Assembly (NCBI RefSeq): GCF_900186865.1
Contig: NZ_LT906480.1
Location: 1,878,001 to 1,942,000, forward strand
DNA from: Stenotrophomonas maltophilia
Lineage (GTDB): Bacteria; Pseudomonadota; Gammaproteobacteria; Xanthomonadales; Xanthomonadaceae
Length of the DNA: 64,000 bases
Reading direction: 5' to 3'
In this document: in pieces, positions 1 through 11,981 of the stretch
Position numbering within the stretch: position 1 is the stretch's first letter
How the letters are laid out: the number at the start of each line of letters is the position of its first letter
Position numbers and translations under genes: made by a program
The notes under the pieces: model-generated
Told to the model about the DNA's origin: nothing
Seen by the model: the letters and a program-made list of their open reading frames with translations, nothing else
Database searches by the model: none

Positions 1-272
1 CCCGGCATCGTGTACGCAGTGAACACCACATCGGCGATGACCTTGCCCTTCTCATCGCGCACCGGCAGGGTGCCGACGGTGGCGGTGTAGTCCAGGGTGC
101 GGCCGGCCAGGCGCATGCTCTGGCGCGTCGACGCATCGGCGGGCAGCGCAGGCGCGTCGGTCCTGTCGTCTTTCGAATCGGGCTTGGTGTCAGCGGCGGG
201 CGCGGCCAGCACGCTGGTGGGGGCGATGAGCAGGCCGACGCAGAGCGCGGCAGTGTGCAGCAGGGACTTCAT
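1..272 (-). CDS. Peptidase S10 (serine carboxypeptidase-like), N-terminal part
   Basis: Only the first 90 codons are in the window; the rest lies beyond the left edge. The minus-strand ATG at 272 opens a typical Sec signal peptide (MKSLLHTAALCVGLLIAPTS, then an Ala-rich cleavage region), so the protein should be exported. After a low-complexity Asp/Pro linker comes RLAGRTLDYTATVGTLPV, followed by a stretch ending VVFTAYTMPG. This matches the N-terminal beta-strand region of bacterial S10 serine carboxypeptidase-like proteins. The catalytic Ser-Asp-His residues are not in view, so the family call rests on this start region. It is separated from the neighbouring acetyltransferase gene by 110 bp and shares its strand. 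Confidence 0.7.
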   Translation of the reverse strand, partial: MKSLLHTAALCVGLLIAPTSVLAAPAADTKPDSKDDRTDAPALPADASTRQSMRLAGRTLDYTATVGTLPVRDEKGKVIADVVFTAYTMP

Positions 273-382
273 GGCACCGGATCGGCAGCGGAAGGGGGTT
301 CCGATGCTAGGCCGGTGGAGTGCCATGCCGTATGTGTCCAAAGGCATGGCCACGTTCTGCAGCGGCTTGCGGCCAGATTGGA

Positions 383-976
383 TCAAACGGGCAGGGCGGC
401 TGCCGCTTCGTCGTTGGCCAGCAGGCCATAGACGGCCGAGTCCGAAAGCTCGCCCTGGATGCGCCAACGCTGGCGCAGCACCCCCTCGCGGTGGAAGCCG
501 AGGCGGTCAAGCACATGTGCCGAGGGTACGTTGCGTGGATCGATCTCGGCTTCGATGCGGTGAAGGTGCAGGGTGTGGAACAGATAGCCCAGCATCTGCT
601 GCAGGGCCTCATGCATGTAGCCCTGGCCCTGGCGGTCGGGCGCCAGCAGATAGCCGATCTCGGCCCGCATGGCCTCACGATCAATGGCGAATGCGACGCA
701 GACGCCCAGCAGTGGGCCGTTGGGTGATTCGCGCAGGGCCAGCTTCAACTGGGTGCCGATCGCGTGCGCGGCAAGGTCGTCGTCGATCTGTTCGCGGGCT
801 TCGGCCGGTCGTGTCCAGGCCGGATGGTTCCACCAGCGCATCACGTCCGGATTGGATTGCAGCGCGAACAGCGCGGCCGCGTCGTCACGGCGGATCGGGC
901 TCAGCACCAACCGCGCGCTGTGCAGCGGCAGGGCGGGGAACAGCAGCGAGTGGCTGGCCAATACGATGGTCCACAC
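383..976 (-). CDS. GNAT-family N-acetyltransferase (RimJ/RimL-like)
   Basis: A 197-aa protein with the full layout of a RimJ/RimL-type GNAT enzyme, which moves acetyl from acetyl-CoA to an amino group. Near the N-terminus ARLVLSPIRRDDAAALFAL matches the 'RL.LR......A..LF.L' opening of the family. The central IGYLLAPDRQGQGYMHEAL carries the acetyl-CoA pyrophosphate-binding Q/RxxGxG/A loop. The region after it (IEAEIDPRNVPSAHVLDRLG) is the conserved 'N..S..V.ekLGF' motif. The substrate cannot be told from sequence. The start at 976 could be trimmed to a later in-frame codon, because the first residues are not conserved in the family. It is likely a single-gene unit, followed by the S10 peptidase on the same strand. 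Confidence 0.85.
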   Translation of the reverse strand: MWTIVLASHSLLFPALPLHSARLVLSPIRRDDAAALFALQSNPDVMRWWNHPAWTRPAEAREQIDDDLAAHAIGTQLKLALRESPNGPLLGVCVAFAIDREAMRAEIGYLLAPDRQGQGYMHEALQQMLGYLFHTLHLHRIEAEIDPRNVPSAHVLDRLGFHREGVLRQRWRIQGELSDSAVYGLLANDEAAAALPV

Positions 977-1043
977 GGGTGGACGCGCATTATGCCGTCG
1001 CCGGGTTTGCCGATGGCGGCGTAATGCCAGGGCGCATGAACCG

Positions 1044-1097
1044 GTAGTGCCGGCCGCTGGCCGGCAGTCGAGGTTGCCGGCCAGCGGCCGGCACTAC
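1044..1097. repeat. Inverted pair of SMAG-type palindromes
   Basis: Two 23-bp imperfect palindromes, 1044-1066 on plus and 1075-1097 on minus. Each begins with GTAG followed by TGCCGGCC-GC-TGGCCGGCA-type arms. They face each other across 8 bp, so together they can fold into one long hairpin. GTAG-ended palindromes of this length are the SMAG REP-like repeats described in S. maltophilia. They sit between the acetyltransferase gene and the 3' end of parE. Confidence 0.85.
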
Positions 1098-1115
1098 CGG
1101 GCAACCGGGTCAGAG

Positions 1116-1134
1116 CCCTTTGCCAGGCAAAGGG
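1116..1134 (-). terminator. Possible hairpin terminator downstream of parE
   Basis: CCCTTTGCC and GGCAAAGGG are perfect inverted arms 20 bp past the parE stop codon (minus strand). There is no U-run on the parE strand, so this is at best a weak intrinsic terminator and may only be a 3' stabilising hairpin. Confidence 0.3.
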
Positions 1135-1153
1135 ATCCGACCCCGTGCCGGGA

Positions 1154-3043
1154 TCAGACCTCCAGCGAGGCCAGATCGCCCTTCGACTCCAGCCAGCCCT
1201 TGCGGTCGGAGGCGCGCTTCTTGGCCAGCAGCATGTCCATCAGCGAGCTCGTCTGCTCGCGATCGTCCACGGTCAGCTGCACCAGGCGGCGCGTATCCGG
1301 GTGGATGGTCGATTCGCGCAGCTGCGGCGGATTCATCTCGCCCAGGCCCTTGAAGCGGGTGACGTTGATCGCGCCCTTGATCTTCTCGCGTTCGATCTTG
1401 TCCAGCATCGAGCGCTTTTCTTCCTCGTCCAGGGCGTAGAACACCTGCTTGCCCACGTCGATGCGGAACAGCGGCGGCATCGCCACGAACACGTGGCCGG
1501 CATCGACCAGCGCCGGGAAGTGCTTCAGGAACAGTGCGGTCAGCAGGGTTGCGATGTGCAGGCCGTCGGAGTCCGCGTCGGCCAGGATGATGACCTTGCC
1601 GTAACGCAGGCCGCTGATGTCGTCCTTGCCGGGGTCGCAGCCGATGGCGATGGCCAGGTTGTGTACTTCCTCCGAGGCCAGCACGCTGTTGGAGGAGACT
1701 TCCCAGGTGTTCAGGATCTTGCCGCGCAACGGCATGATGGCCTGGAAGTCCTTGTCGCGGGCCTGCTTGGCGCTGCCCCCTGCCGAGTCACCTTCCACCA
1801 GGAACAGCTCGGTGCGCGACAGGTCCTGGCTGATGCAGTCGGCCAGCTTGCCGGGCAGGGCCGGGCCCTGGGTGACCTTCTTGCGGACGACCAGCTTCTC
1901 GGTCTTCAGGCGTGCGCTGGCGCGCTCGATGGCGATCTGCGCGATTTTCTCGCCCAGCTCGACGTTCTGGTTCAACAGCAGGCTGAAGGCATCGTGGGCG
2001 GCGCCTTCAACGAAGCCGGCGGCCTGGCGTGAGGACAGGCGTTCCTTGGTCTGGCCGCTGAACTGCGGGTCGGTCATCTTCAGCGACAGCACGAACGACA
2101 CGCGGTCCCACACGTCTTCCGGGGCCAGCTTGACGCCGCGCGGCAGCAGATTGCGGAAGTCGCAGAACTCGCGCAGCGCCTCGGTCAGGCCGGTACGCAG
2201 GCCGTTGACGTGGGTGCCGTGCTGGGCGGTGGGAATCAGGTTGACGTAGCTTTCCTGCACCAGCTCGCCTTCCGGCAGCCAGGCCACGGCCCAGTCCACC
2301 ACCTCGGTGTCCTTCTTCAGGTTGCCGACGAACAGGTCGGCCGGCAGCGATTCGCGTTCGCCCAGTTCCAGCTTCAGGTAATCGCGCAGGCCGTCTTCGT
2401 AGTACCAGGTGTCGACTTCACCGGTGGCCTCATCGGTCAGCTTGACCGTCAGCCCCGGGCACAGCACGGCCTTGGCGCGCAGCAGGTGCTTCAGCGCGCG
2501 CACCGCGAATTTCGGCGTGTCGAAGTATTTCGGGTCAGGCCAGAAGCGCACGCGGGTGCCGGTGTTCTTCTTGCCGACGCTGCCGACCACTTCCAGCGGC
2601 GTGGCGCGGTCGCCGTTGCGGAAGGTGATGCGGTGCTCGGCACCTTCGCGCTTGATGTGCACTTCCACCAGGGTCGACAGCGCATTGACCACGCTGACGC
2701 CGACGCCGTGCAGACCGCCGGAGAAGGTGTAGTTGTTGTTGCTGAACTTGCCGCCCGCATGCAGGCGGGTGAGGATCAGCTCGACACCCGGGATCTTCTC
2801 TTCCGGGTGGATGTCCACCGGCATGCCGCGGCCGTCATCGCTGACCTCCACGCTGCCGTCCTTGTACAGGGTGATCTCGATCGAGCGGGCGTGGCCGGCG
2901 AGGGCCTCGTCCACCGAGTTGTCGATCACTTCCTGCGCCAGGTGGTTCGGGCGCGCGGTGTCGGTATACATGCCGGGACGGCGCTTGACCGGGTCAAGGC
3001 CGGACAGGACTTCAATATCGGCGGCGTTATAGCGGGCGTTCAT
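1154..3043 (-). CDS. parE: DNA topoisomerase IV subunit B (ParE)
   Basis: ATPase subunit of topoisomerase IV, which with ParC decatenates daughter chromosomes. The 629-aa length matches ParE (about 630 aa) rather than the longer GyrB. The GHKL ATPase domain shows DNSVDEALAG, the Mg-binding Asn/Glu region, DDGRGMPVDIHPEEK and GLHGVGVSVVNALS. The TOPRIM domain shows LVEGDSAGGSAKQARD and the metal-binding ILADADSDGLH. The start MNARYNAADIEVLSGLDPVK at 3043 is chosen because family similarity begins there; the reading frame stays open further upstream but codes for no ParE-like sequence. parC is not in the window. Confidence 0.97.
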   Translation of the reverse strand: MNARYNAADIEVLSGLDPVKRRPGMYTDTARPNHLAQEVIDNSVDEALAGHARSIEITLYKDGSVEVSDDGRGMPVDIHPEEKIPGVELILTRLHAGGKFSNNNYTFSGGLHGVGVSVVNALSTLVEVHIKREGAEHRITFRNGDRATPLEVVGSVGKKNTGTRVRFWPDPKYFDTPKFAVRALKHLLRAKAVLCPGLTVKLTDEATGEVDTWYYEDGLRDYLKLELGERESLPADLFVGNLKKDTEVVDWAVAWLPEGELVQESYVNLIPTAQHGTHVNGLRTGLTEALREFCDFRNLLPRGVKLAPEDVWDRVSFVLSLKMTDPQFSGQTKERLSSRQAAGFVEGAAHDAFSLLLNQNVELGEKIAQIAIERASARLKTEKLVVRKKVTQGPALPGKLADCISQDLSRTELFLVEGDSAGGSAKQARDKDFQAIMPLRGKILNTWEVSSNSVLASEEVHNLAIAIGCDPGKDDISGLRYGKVIILADADSDGLHIATLLTALFLKHFPALVDAGHVFVAMPPLFRIDVGKQVFYALDEEEKRSMLDKIEREKIKGAINVTRFKGLGEMNPPQLRESTIHPDTRRLVQLTVDDREQTSSLMDMLLAKKRASDRKGWLESKGDLASLEV

Positions 3044-3215
3044 CTGTCTTCGAAAGCTTGGAGCGACGGGCAAGTGTGGGGTCTGGCACGGGATTTTGCA
3101 CGCCTGCGGTTCAGTCTCGGCGACGCAGAGGGGGTAAAATGGCAGCCGCTGGAATCTGAATGCCGGCGACCCCCGTTGGGTCGAAACATCCAAGCCATAC
3201 CGCGAGGAGGACCTC

Positions 3216-3449
3216 ATGAAGAAGTTGCTGACCATTGCGATCCTGGCCGCTGCCGCCGTTGCAGTGCCGCTGGTGGTGGCGCAGAACGCCGGCCAGCCGG
3301 CCCCGCAGCAGGGTGGCCAGGCGGACAAGGCGCAGGCCGAAGCCGATGCCAAGGCCAAGCGCCGCGCCCAGGCCAATGCCGAAATGAAGGCGCAGGGCCA
3401 GCCGGCCCCGCAGCAGGAAGAGGAAGAAGAGGCGAGGAAGAAGAAGTAA
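3216..3449 (+). CDS. Small secreted, charged, low-complexity protein
   Basis: A 77-aa protein starting after a good ribosome site (CGAGGAGG, 8 bp before the ATG). The N-terminus MKKLLTIAILAAAAVAVPLV is a clear signal peptide, with cleavage expected near VVA-Q. The mature part is rich in Gln, Ala, Lys and Glu, with two copies of a QPAPQQ motif and an acidic-then-basic end (EEEEEARKKK). No enzyme motif is visible and I do not recognise a family. It is probably periplasmic. A strong intrinsic terminator lies 46 bp downstream, so it is likely a monocistronic unit divergent from parE. Confidence 0.75.
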   Translation: MKKLLTIAILAAAAVAVPLVVAQNAGQPAPQQGGQADKAQAEADAKAKRRAQANAEMKAQGQPAPQQEEEEEARKKK

Positions 3450-3495
3450 TTCTTCCGCCCTCCGAAGCCCTTGCCGCAAGGGATTCGCCCCTCGA

Positions 3496-3522
3496 CGCCC
3501 CGCCCAGCGGGGCGTTTCTTTT
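3496..3522 (+). terminator. Rho-independent terminator after the small secreted protein gene
   Basis: Perfect 8-bp stem CGCCCCGC / GCGGGGCG with a 3-nt loop, followed by TTTCTTTT. It ends the transcript of the gene at 3216-3449 and separates it from pyrG. Confidence 0.85.
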
Positions 3523-3544
3523 GGGTGATGGCCGCAACTGCCCC

Positions 3545-3573
3545 TTGGGTTGGCGGCCATCAATCTGTAAACT
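3545..3573 (+). promoter_or_regulatory. Putative sigma-70 promoter upstream of pyrG
   Basis: TTGGGT (3545-3550) and TAAACT (3568-3573) are spaced by 17 bp, just after the preceding terminator and about 280 bp before pyrG. The long leader (about 270 nt) contains no other convincing gene. Assignment is by sequence match only. Confidence 0.4.
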
Positions 3574-3591
3574 ATGGCTTTCCGGGAGTAA

Positions 3592-5514
<1,923 letters not shown>

Positions 5515-5603
5515 CTTGTGAATGGGGGCGTCGGCCCCCATCCTGCATGCTTCAACCCCCAGCGCACCGGCCCGGCCGGTGCTGCGGACAACAAGGAAAC
5601 GCC

Positions 5604-6434
5604 ATGAAACTGTGTGGATTCGAGGTCGGGCTGGACCAGCCCCTGTTCCTGATCGCCGGCCCCTGCGTGATCGAGTCGATGCAGCTGCAGCTCGATACCG
5701 CCGGCAAGTTGAAGGAAGTCACCGACAAGCTCGGCGTCAACTTCATCTTCAAGTCCAGCTTCGACAAGGCCAACCGTACTTCGGGCACCGCGTTCCGTGG
5801 CCCGGGCATGGAAGAGGGCCTGAAGGTCCTGGCCGAGGTCAGGAAGCAGATCGGCGTGCCGGTGCTGACCGACGTCCACGAATACACCCCGATGGACGAA
5901 GTGGCCTCGGTGGTGGACGTGCTGCAGACCCCGGCGTTCCTGGTCCGCCAGACCGACTTCATCCGCAAGGTGTGCTCGGCCGGCAAGCCGGTCAACATCA
6001 AGAAGGGCCAGTTCCTGGCGCCGTGGGACATGAAGCCGGTCGTGGAGAAGGCCAAGGCCACCGGCAACGAGCAGATCATGGTCTGCGAACGTGGTGCCAG
6101 CTTCGGCTACAACAACTTGGTCAGCGACATGCGTTCGCTGGCGGTGATGCGCGACACCGGTTGCCCGGTGGTGTTCGACGCCACCCATTCGGTGCAGCTG
6201 CCGGGCGGGCAGGGCACCAGTTCCGGTGGCCAGCGTGAGCACGTGCCGGTGCTGGCCCGTGCCGCCGTGGCGGTGGGCATCTCCGGCCTGTTCGCCGAGA
6301 CCCATCCGGATCCGTCCAAGGCGCTGTCCGATGGCCCCAATGCGTGGCCGCTGGACCAGATGGAAGCACTGCTTGAGACCTTGATGGAACTCGACGCAGT
6401 GACCAAGAAGCACGGCTTCTCGCGCTTCGCGTGA
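5604..6434 (+). CDS. kdsA: 3-deoxy-8-phosphooctulonate synthase (KDO-8-P synthase)
   Basis: Condenses phosphoenolpyruvate with arabinose-5-phosphate to KDO-8-phosphate, the committed step to the KDO sugar of the lipopolysaccharide inner core. The 276-aa length is normal. Visible motifs are [10 protein letters not shown] near the start, [34 protein letters not shown] and [14 protein letters not shown], all hallmarks of the KdsA TIM barrel. The ATG at 5604 follows an AAGGAA ribosome site. The stop codon overlaps the GTG start of the next gene by 4 bp (GTGA), so the downstream membrane protein is translationally coupled. Confidence 0.97.
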   Translation: MKLCGFEVGLDQPLFLIAGPCVIESMQLQLDTAGKLKEVTDKLGVNFIFKSSFDKANRTSGTAFRGPGMEEGLKVLAEVRKQIGVPVLTDVHEYTPMDEVASVVDVLQTPAFLVRQTDFIRKVCSAGKPVNIKKGQFLAPWDMKPVVEKAKATGNEQIMVCERGASFGYNNLVSDMRSLAVMRDTGCPVVFDATHSVQLPGGQGTSSGGQREHVPVLARAAVAVGISGLFAETHPDPSKALSDGPNAWPLDQMEALLETLMELDAVTKKHGFSRFA

Positions 6435-6778
6435 GTCGTGACCCGTGGCTGGCGCTGGAAATCCAGCGCCGCCGCCGGCATTGGAAACAGTGGCCGTGGG
6501 GCCTGATCGCACTGGGCCTGGCCGTGCTGTTCACTGTGGGCATGTTCGGGCTGGTGCTGATCGGTGGCGCGTCCGTGCGGCCGCCGGGTGATGGCAGCAG
6601 CGCACTCGATCTGCGCGCGTACTTCATTGCGCTGCTGGTGGCAGAGCTGCTCGGTGCAGTGGGATGCGTCGCTGCTGCTGTGCAGGCCTGGAGGCTGAAT
6701 CGCGGCAAGGTGTCCGCCGGCCTGGCGATCATCCTGCTCTCGCTGTGGCTCGGCGCCCTGTTCTACGGAGTGCTTTGA
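6431..6778 (+). CDS. Small membrane protein, DUF4190-like arrangement
   Basis: A 115-aa protein with a GTG start overlapping kdsA. A basic N-terminal tail ([15 protein letters not shown]) precedes three hydrophobic segments: [39 protein letters not shown] and [20 protein letters not shown]. It shares the [10 protein letters not shown] opening and a 'RPPGDG' loop with the next gene, so the two are paralogues from a tandem duplication. No catalytic residues are seen and the function is unknown. Inner-membrane location is inferred. It sits in the kdsA-eno operon with stop/start overlaps on both sides. Confidence 0.75.
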   Translation: MSRDPWLALEIQRRRRHWKQWPWGLIALGLAVLFTVGMFGLVLIGGASVRPPGDGSSALDLRAYFIALLVAELLGAVGCVAAAVQAWRLNRGKVSAGLAIILLSLWLGALFYGVL

Positions 6779-7107
6779 TGAATGCGACCACATCGGCGCG
6801 AGGCTGGCCCTGGGGCCTGATCGCCCTGGGGCTGTCCGTGTTGACCTGGATCGCCCTGGTGGTGGGCGTACTGGCCTTCACCGCCGGTTTCCGGCCGCCG
6901 GGGGACGGGAACAACGGCGTGCAGGCCACGCAATGGTGGTTGCTGGGCGCACTGGTCACGATGGTGCTGTCCTTCCTGGGCAGCCCGGTGGCGATGGTGC
7001 TGGCCTGGCGACGGCGGCGTGGCCCCATCCTGGCGGCGCTTGCTGGTGCATTGCTGGTGATGCTGGTGTCGATGGTCCTGATCGTGATCGGGTCCAGCTG
7101 GGGCTGA
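6778..7107 (+). CDS. Small membrane protein, paralogue of the preceding gene
   Basis: A 109-aa protein whose ATG overlaps the upstream stop codon (TGATG). [20 protein letters not shown] forms the first membrane segment. A 'FRPPGDGN' extracytoplasmic loop, a second segment (WWLLGALVTMVLSFLG), a basic turn (WRRRRG) and a third segment (LAALAGALLVMLVSMVLIVI) follow. The shared opening and RPPGDG loop tie it to the gene at 6431-6778. Function is unknown. It lies 96 bp before eno, so the eno promoter may sit in that gap. Confidence 0.75.
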   Translation: MNATTSARGWPWGLIALGLSVLTWIALVVGVLAFTAGFRPPGDGNNGVQATQWWLLGALVTMVLSFLGSPVAMVLAWRRRRGPILAALAGALLVMLVSMVLIVIGSSWG

Positions 7108-8496
<1,389 letters not shown>

Positions 8497-8500
8497 GCCG

Positions 8501-8854
8501 ATGCGCGACTGGCGCTGGATGCTGCTGGTGCTGGCCCTGCTGCTGGGCTGGCTGCAGTACCGCTTCTGGTTCGGTCCGGGCAATTCGGGCGAAGTGATGA
8601 TGCTCGAAGCCCAGGTCGCCAACCAGGAGCGGGACAATGAGGGTCTGCAGCAGCGCAACGACGCGCTCGCTGCCGAAGTGAAGGACCTCAAGGAAGGCCA
8701 GTCCGCCATCGAGGAGCGCGCACGCAGCGAGCTGGGCATGATCAAGCCCGGCGAGAAGTTCTATCGTGTGGTCGAGGATGCGCCGGTCCACCCGGCGCAG
8801 CCTGCGGCAGGTGTCAGTGCGCAGGTTGGCGACCACCCGGCGGACGTGCCATGA
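8501..8854 (+). CDS. ftsB: Cell division protein FtsB
   Basis: Bitopic inner-membrane protein of the FtsQLB divisome complex, which helps activate septal peptidoglycan synthesis. The 117-aa sequence has the expected plan: a short cytoplasmic start (MRDWRW), one membrane helix ([18 protein letters not shown]) and then a periplasmic coiled coil ([20 protein letters not shown]...). The coil ends in the family motif [17 protein letters not shown] proline-rich tail of about 25 residues extends past the usual E. coli length. Position directly after eno and 4-bp overlap with ispD (ATGA) match the conserved eno-ftsB-ispD-ispF cluster. Confidence 0.93.
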   Translation: MRDWRWMLLVLALLLGWLQYRFWFGPGNSGEVMMLEAQVANQERDNEGLQQRNDALAAEVKDLKEGQSAIEERARSELGMIKPGEKFYRVVEDAPVHPAQPAAGVSAQVGDHPADVP

Positions 8855-9549
8855 GTGCGGCCATCTGGGTCGTGGTTCCGGCTGCGGGTCGCGGCACCCG
8901 CTTCGGCGCGCCGTTGCCCAAGCAATACCTGCAGGCAGGGGGACAGATCCTGCTTGCCCATACCCTGGACGCCCTGCTGGCGCACCCGGCCGTGGCCGGG
9001 GCGATGGTGGTGATCGGCCAGGACGACGCCGACTGGCCCGGCTGGAACGAGTGGGCGGGCAAGCCGGTGCTGACCTGCATCGGTGGCGCGACCCGTGCCG
9101 CTTCGGTGCTGGCTGGCCTGCAGGCGCTGCCGGAGACGGTGCGCGCTGATGAGTTCGTACTGGTCCACGATGCCGCGCGGCCGAACCTGTCGCCGGCCGA
9201 TCTCGGCCGCCTGCTTGAAGTCGGTCGTACCGACCCGGTGGGGGCGATCCTGGCCGCACCGGTACGTGACACGCTCAAGCGTGCAGGCGACGACGGTGGC
9301 ATCGATGGCACCGAGCCGCGTGAGCGCCTCTGGCGTGCACTGACCCCGCAGCTGTTCCGCCGCCATCAGCTCAGCCGCGCGCTGTCCGACGCCGCTGCCG
9401 CCGGTGTTGAAGTCACCGACGAGGCGATGGCCATGGAGCGCCAGGGCCAGCGCCCGCTGCTGGTGGAAGGCAGCGAGGACAACTTCAAGGTCACCACCCC
9501 GGCCGATCTGGACCGGTTCGAATTCGTACTTTCCCGCCGCGCCGGCTGA
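8851..9549 (+). CDS. ispD: 2-C-methyl-D-erythritol 4-phosphate cytidylyltransferase
   Basis: Third enzyme of the non-mevalonate (MEP) isoprenoid pathway; it joins CTP to MEP. The 232-aa protein shows the nucleotide-binding start [13 protein letters not shown] with PKQYL, then [22 protein letters not shown] and a late [14 protein letters not shown] region. The C-terminal [16 protein letters not shown] also matches IspD. The start overlaps ftsB and the gene is followed 34 bp later by ispF, the enzyme two steps on, so the two are co-transcribed. Confidence 0.96.
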   Translation: MSAAIWVVVPAAGRGTRFGAPLPKQYLQAGGQILLAHTLDALLAHPAVAGAMVVIGQDDADWPGWNEWAGKPVLTCIGGATRAASVLAGLQALPETVRADEFVLVHDAARPNLSPADLGRLLEVGRTDPVGAILAAPVRDTLKRAGDDGGIDGTEPRERLWRALTPQLFRRHQLSRALSDAAAAGVEVTDEAMAMERQGQRPLLVEGSEDNFKVTTPADLDRFEFVLSRRAG

Positions 9550-9583
9550 CCGCCCGCGTGGCCCTGCTGCAAGGGTTGCATCC

Positions 9584-10081
9584 ATGAGCACCGCACCGTT
9601 CCCGCCCGTCCGCATCGGCCAGGGCTACGACGTCCATGCCTTCGGCGAAGGCGATCACATCATGCTTGGCGGCGTGAACGTTCCACACAGCTGTGGCGTG
9701 CTTGCGCACAGCGATGGCGACGTGATCCTGCACGCCTTGTGCGATGCGATGCTCGGTGCGCTGGCGCTGGGCGACATCGGCCAGCATTTCCCACCCAGTG
9801 ACAACCGCTGGAAGGGCGCCGACAGCAGCGACTTCGTGCGTCATTGCGACAGCCTGCTGCGCGAGCGCGGCTGGCGCGTCGGCAACACCGACATCACCGT
9901 GATCTGCGAGCGGCCGAAGGTTGGCCCGCATGCGCTGGCGATGCGTGAGCGCATCGGCGGCCTGCTGCAGTTGCCGCTGGATGCAGTCAGCGTCAAGGCC
10001 ACCACCTCGGAAAAACTGGGCTTCACCGGCCGTGGTGAAGGCATTGCCGCACAGGCGGTCGTGTTGCTGGTGGCGGCATGA
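9584..10081 (+). CDS. ispF: 2-C-methyl-D-erythritol 2,4-cyclodiphosphate synthase
   Basis: Cyclises CDP-ME 2-phosphate in the MEP pathway with release of CMP. At 165 aa it is normal for this trimeric zinc enzyme. Motifs seen: [14 protein letters not shown] (metal-binding Asp and His), [29 protein letters not shown] and the C-terminal [17 protein letters not shown]. The ATG at 9584 is chosen over the long open frame upstream, which only runs through ispD out of frame. It overlaps truD by 4 bp (ATGA). Confidence 0.97.
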   Translation: MSTAPFPPVRIGQGYDVHAFGEGDHIMLGGVNVPHSCGVLAHSDGDVILHALCDAMLGALALGDIGQHFPPSDNRWKGADSSDFVRHCDSLLRERGWRVGNTDITVICERPKVGPHALAMRERIGGLLQLPLDAVSVKATTSEKLGFTGRGEGIAAQAVVLLVAA

Positions 10082-11109
10082 TTCCGCTGCCGTTGGCATT
10101 TGGTGCGCCGTTGTTGACGGCGCGCATCCGCACCACGCCAGACGATTTCCAGGTTGACGAGCTGCCGGCCTTCGAGGCCACCGGTGAAGGCGAGCACCTG
10201 TTGCTGCACATCCGAAAGCGCGGTGCCAACACCGTGCATGTGGCCAAGGTGCTGGCCAAGTGGGCGGGCCTGCCGGAAATGGCGGTGAGTTACGCCGGCA
10301 TGAAAGACCGCCACGCGGTCACCACCCAGCGTTTCAGCGTGCACCTGCCCAAGCGCATTGCGCCGGACCTGGCCGAGCTGGCCAGTGACGAGATCGAAGT
10401 GCTCGAAGCGACCTGGCACAACCGCAAGCTGCAGCGTGGCGCACTGGCCGGCAACCGCTTCAAGCTGGTCCTGCGCGAGGTGCAGGGCGATGCCGCAGCG
10501 ATCAGCGAACGCCTGCAGCAGATTGCCGGGCGCGGCCTGCCGAACTGGTTTGGCGAGCAGCGCTTTGGCCGCGACGGCGGCAACGTGCCGGCGGCATTGG
10601 CGATGTTCGGTGGCCGCCGCATGCGCAAGGACCAGCGTTCACTGCTGCTGTCTGCCGCCCGATCGGCGCTGTTCAACCGCGTGCTGGCTGCGCGCGTGGA
10701 GCAGGGCAACTGGGATCAGCCACTGGACGGCGAGGTGTGGATGCTGGACGGCAGCCGCAGCGTGTTCGGCCCGGAGCCGTACACCGACGTGCTGGCCGAG
10801 CGCCTCGCGCGGTTCGACATCCATCCCAGCGCACCGCTGTGGGGTGAAGGCGAGCTGCGCAGCACCGAAGCGGCACGCGAGCTGGAGCTGGCCGCACTCG
10901 ACGACGAGGAATCGAAGGCACTGCGGGCCGGGCTGGAAGACGCGCGCCTGAAGCAGGAGCGCCGCGCGCTGCGCCTGCGCCCCGCGTTGTTGCAGCACCA
11001 GTGGCTGGGCGATGACGTGCTGGAGCTATCGTTCGCGCTGCCGCCGGGCTGCTACGCCACCGCCGTACTGCACGAGCTCGGCCCGGTCGAAGACGCCTCG
11101 CAGGCCTGA
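10078..11109 (+). CDS. truD: tRNA pseudouridine(13) synthase TruD
   Basis: Modifies U13 of tRNA-Glu to pseudouridine. The 343-aa protein carries the family signature around the catalytic Asp, [20 protein letters not shown], plus [20 protein letters not shown] near the start and [16 protein letters not shown] in the middle. The last gene of the eno-ftsB-ispD-ispF-truD run, overlapping ispF by 4 bp. An inverted SMAG pair follows directly after its stop and may act as a 3' boundary of the operon transcript. In many relatives surE follows truD; here an Smr-domain gene on the other strand lies between them. Confidence 0.96.
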   Translation: MIPLPLAFGAPLLTARIRTTPDDFQVDELPAFEATGEGEHLLLHIRKRGANTVHVAKVLAKWAGLPEMAVSYAGMKDRHAVTTQRFSVHLPKRIAPDLAELASDEIEVLEATWHNRKLQRGALAGNRFKLVLREVQGDAAAISERLQQIAGRGLPNWFGEQRFGRDGGNVPAALAMFGGRRMRKDQRSLLLSAARSALFNRVLAARVEQGNWDQPLDGEVWMLDGSRSVFGPEPYTDVLAERLARFDIHPSAPLWGEGELRSTEAARELELAALDDEESKALRAGLEDARLKQERRALRLRPALLQHQWLGDDVLELSFALPPGCYATAVLHELGPVEDASQA

Positions 11110-11121
11110 GCAGGGCGCGCG

Positions 11122-11208
11122 GTAGAGTCGACTGTCAGTCGACTTGCGCGCGCAGCGCGGGGTATTCGCTTGCCGCTGGAAGAGCAGTCGACTGACAGTC
11201 GACTCTAC
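11122..11208. repeat. Inverted pair of SMAG-type palindromes after truD
   Basis: Palindromes at 11122-11144 (plus, GTAG then AGTCGACTG-type arm) and 11186-11208 (minus). They are near-perfect reverse complements of each other, 41 bp apart. The arms differ in sequence from the TGCCGGCC subtype but keep the GTAG end. Such facing pairs between converging genes (truD and the Smr gene) can fold in either transcript. Confidence 0.85.
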
Positions 11209-11232
11209 CTGGACTCATGGCGTCCCCCTTTT

Positions 11233-11772
11233 TCAGCGCCGCGCCAGCAGCACCAGCACCGCGCCGGTGCCGCCTTGTCCGGTCGGCGCCGAATGGAATG
11301 CCAGTACGTCGTTGCGCAGCCGCAGCAGGCGGTCGACCAGGTTCTTCAGTACCGGCGTGCCGCCGTCGGACTGCAATCCCTTGCCGTGAATGATGCGCAC
11401 GCAGCCATACTCGTGTGCATGGGCTTCCAGCAGGAACTGGCGCAGCAGCGTCTCCGCCTGCGCGGCGGTGGCGCCATGCAGGTCCAGTTCGTCCTGCACC
11501 GAATACTGGCCACGCTTGAGGCGCTGGAACAGGCGAGGTGGCAGGTTGTCGCGGCGATAGCTGGCCACGTCGCCGGCTTCCAGTGGCGTGCTGTCGCGCA
11601 GCAGCCGGGCGAACTCGCCGGCGGCTTCGGCCTCGTCACGTTCGGCCATGCGCGCGCGCGGCTTCGGCCGGGGCGCAGCCGGTGCCGGCTCGGCATCCTT
11701 GCGCAGCGGCGTCACTTCGCCGATGGCCGCGCGGAACAACGCGGCCGGATCTTCGTCTTCAGGGTGCGACAT
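11233..11772 (-). CDS. Smr-domain protein (SmrA/SmrB-like)
   Basis: A 179-aa protein with an N-terminal polar region (Pro/Arg-rich around residues 25-45) and a C-terminal Smr domain. That domain is identified by the LDLHG motif and HGKG (IIHGKGLQSDGG), the two conserved loops of the fold. Bacterial Smr proteins of this size are nucleases; E. coli SmrB cleaves mRNA at collided ribosomes, while SmrA is less defined. Which role applies here is not decidable. The ATG at 11772 gives MSHPEDEDPAALFRAAIG, the usual start for this family. Convergent with truD, divergent from surE. Confidence 0.88.
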   Translation of the reverse strand: MSHPEDEDPAALFRAAIGEVTPLRKDAEPAPAAPRPKPRARMAERDEAEAAGEFARLLRDSTPLEAGDVASYRRDNLPPRLFQRLKRGQYSVQDELDLHGATAAQAETLLRQFLLEAHAHEYGCVRIIHGKGLQSDGGTPVLKNLVDRLLRLRNDVLAFHSAPTGQGGTGAVLVLLARR

Positions 11773-11981
11773 GCGCACAGGGTAAACCGCTGGCGCAGGT
11801 CTGCCTATGACGGTTCGATGTCGGCCGTGACCGCCGGCAGGGTAGGACCGGCGGCTCGCGTGCGGCACAATAGACGATGCCCTTGCAGGGTCGACGGCTT
11901 CCGCAGGGGAGTACGACGGTCCCGCCCACACTGCACGGTGATGGAATCGAATTCTTGGAAAATCAAGCGGTTAAATCGAAG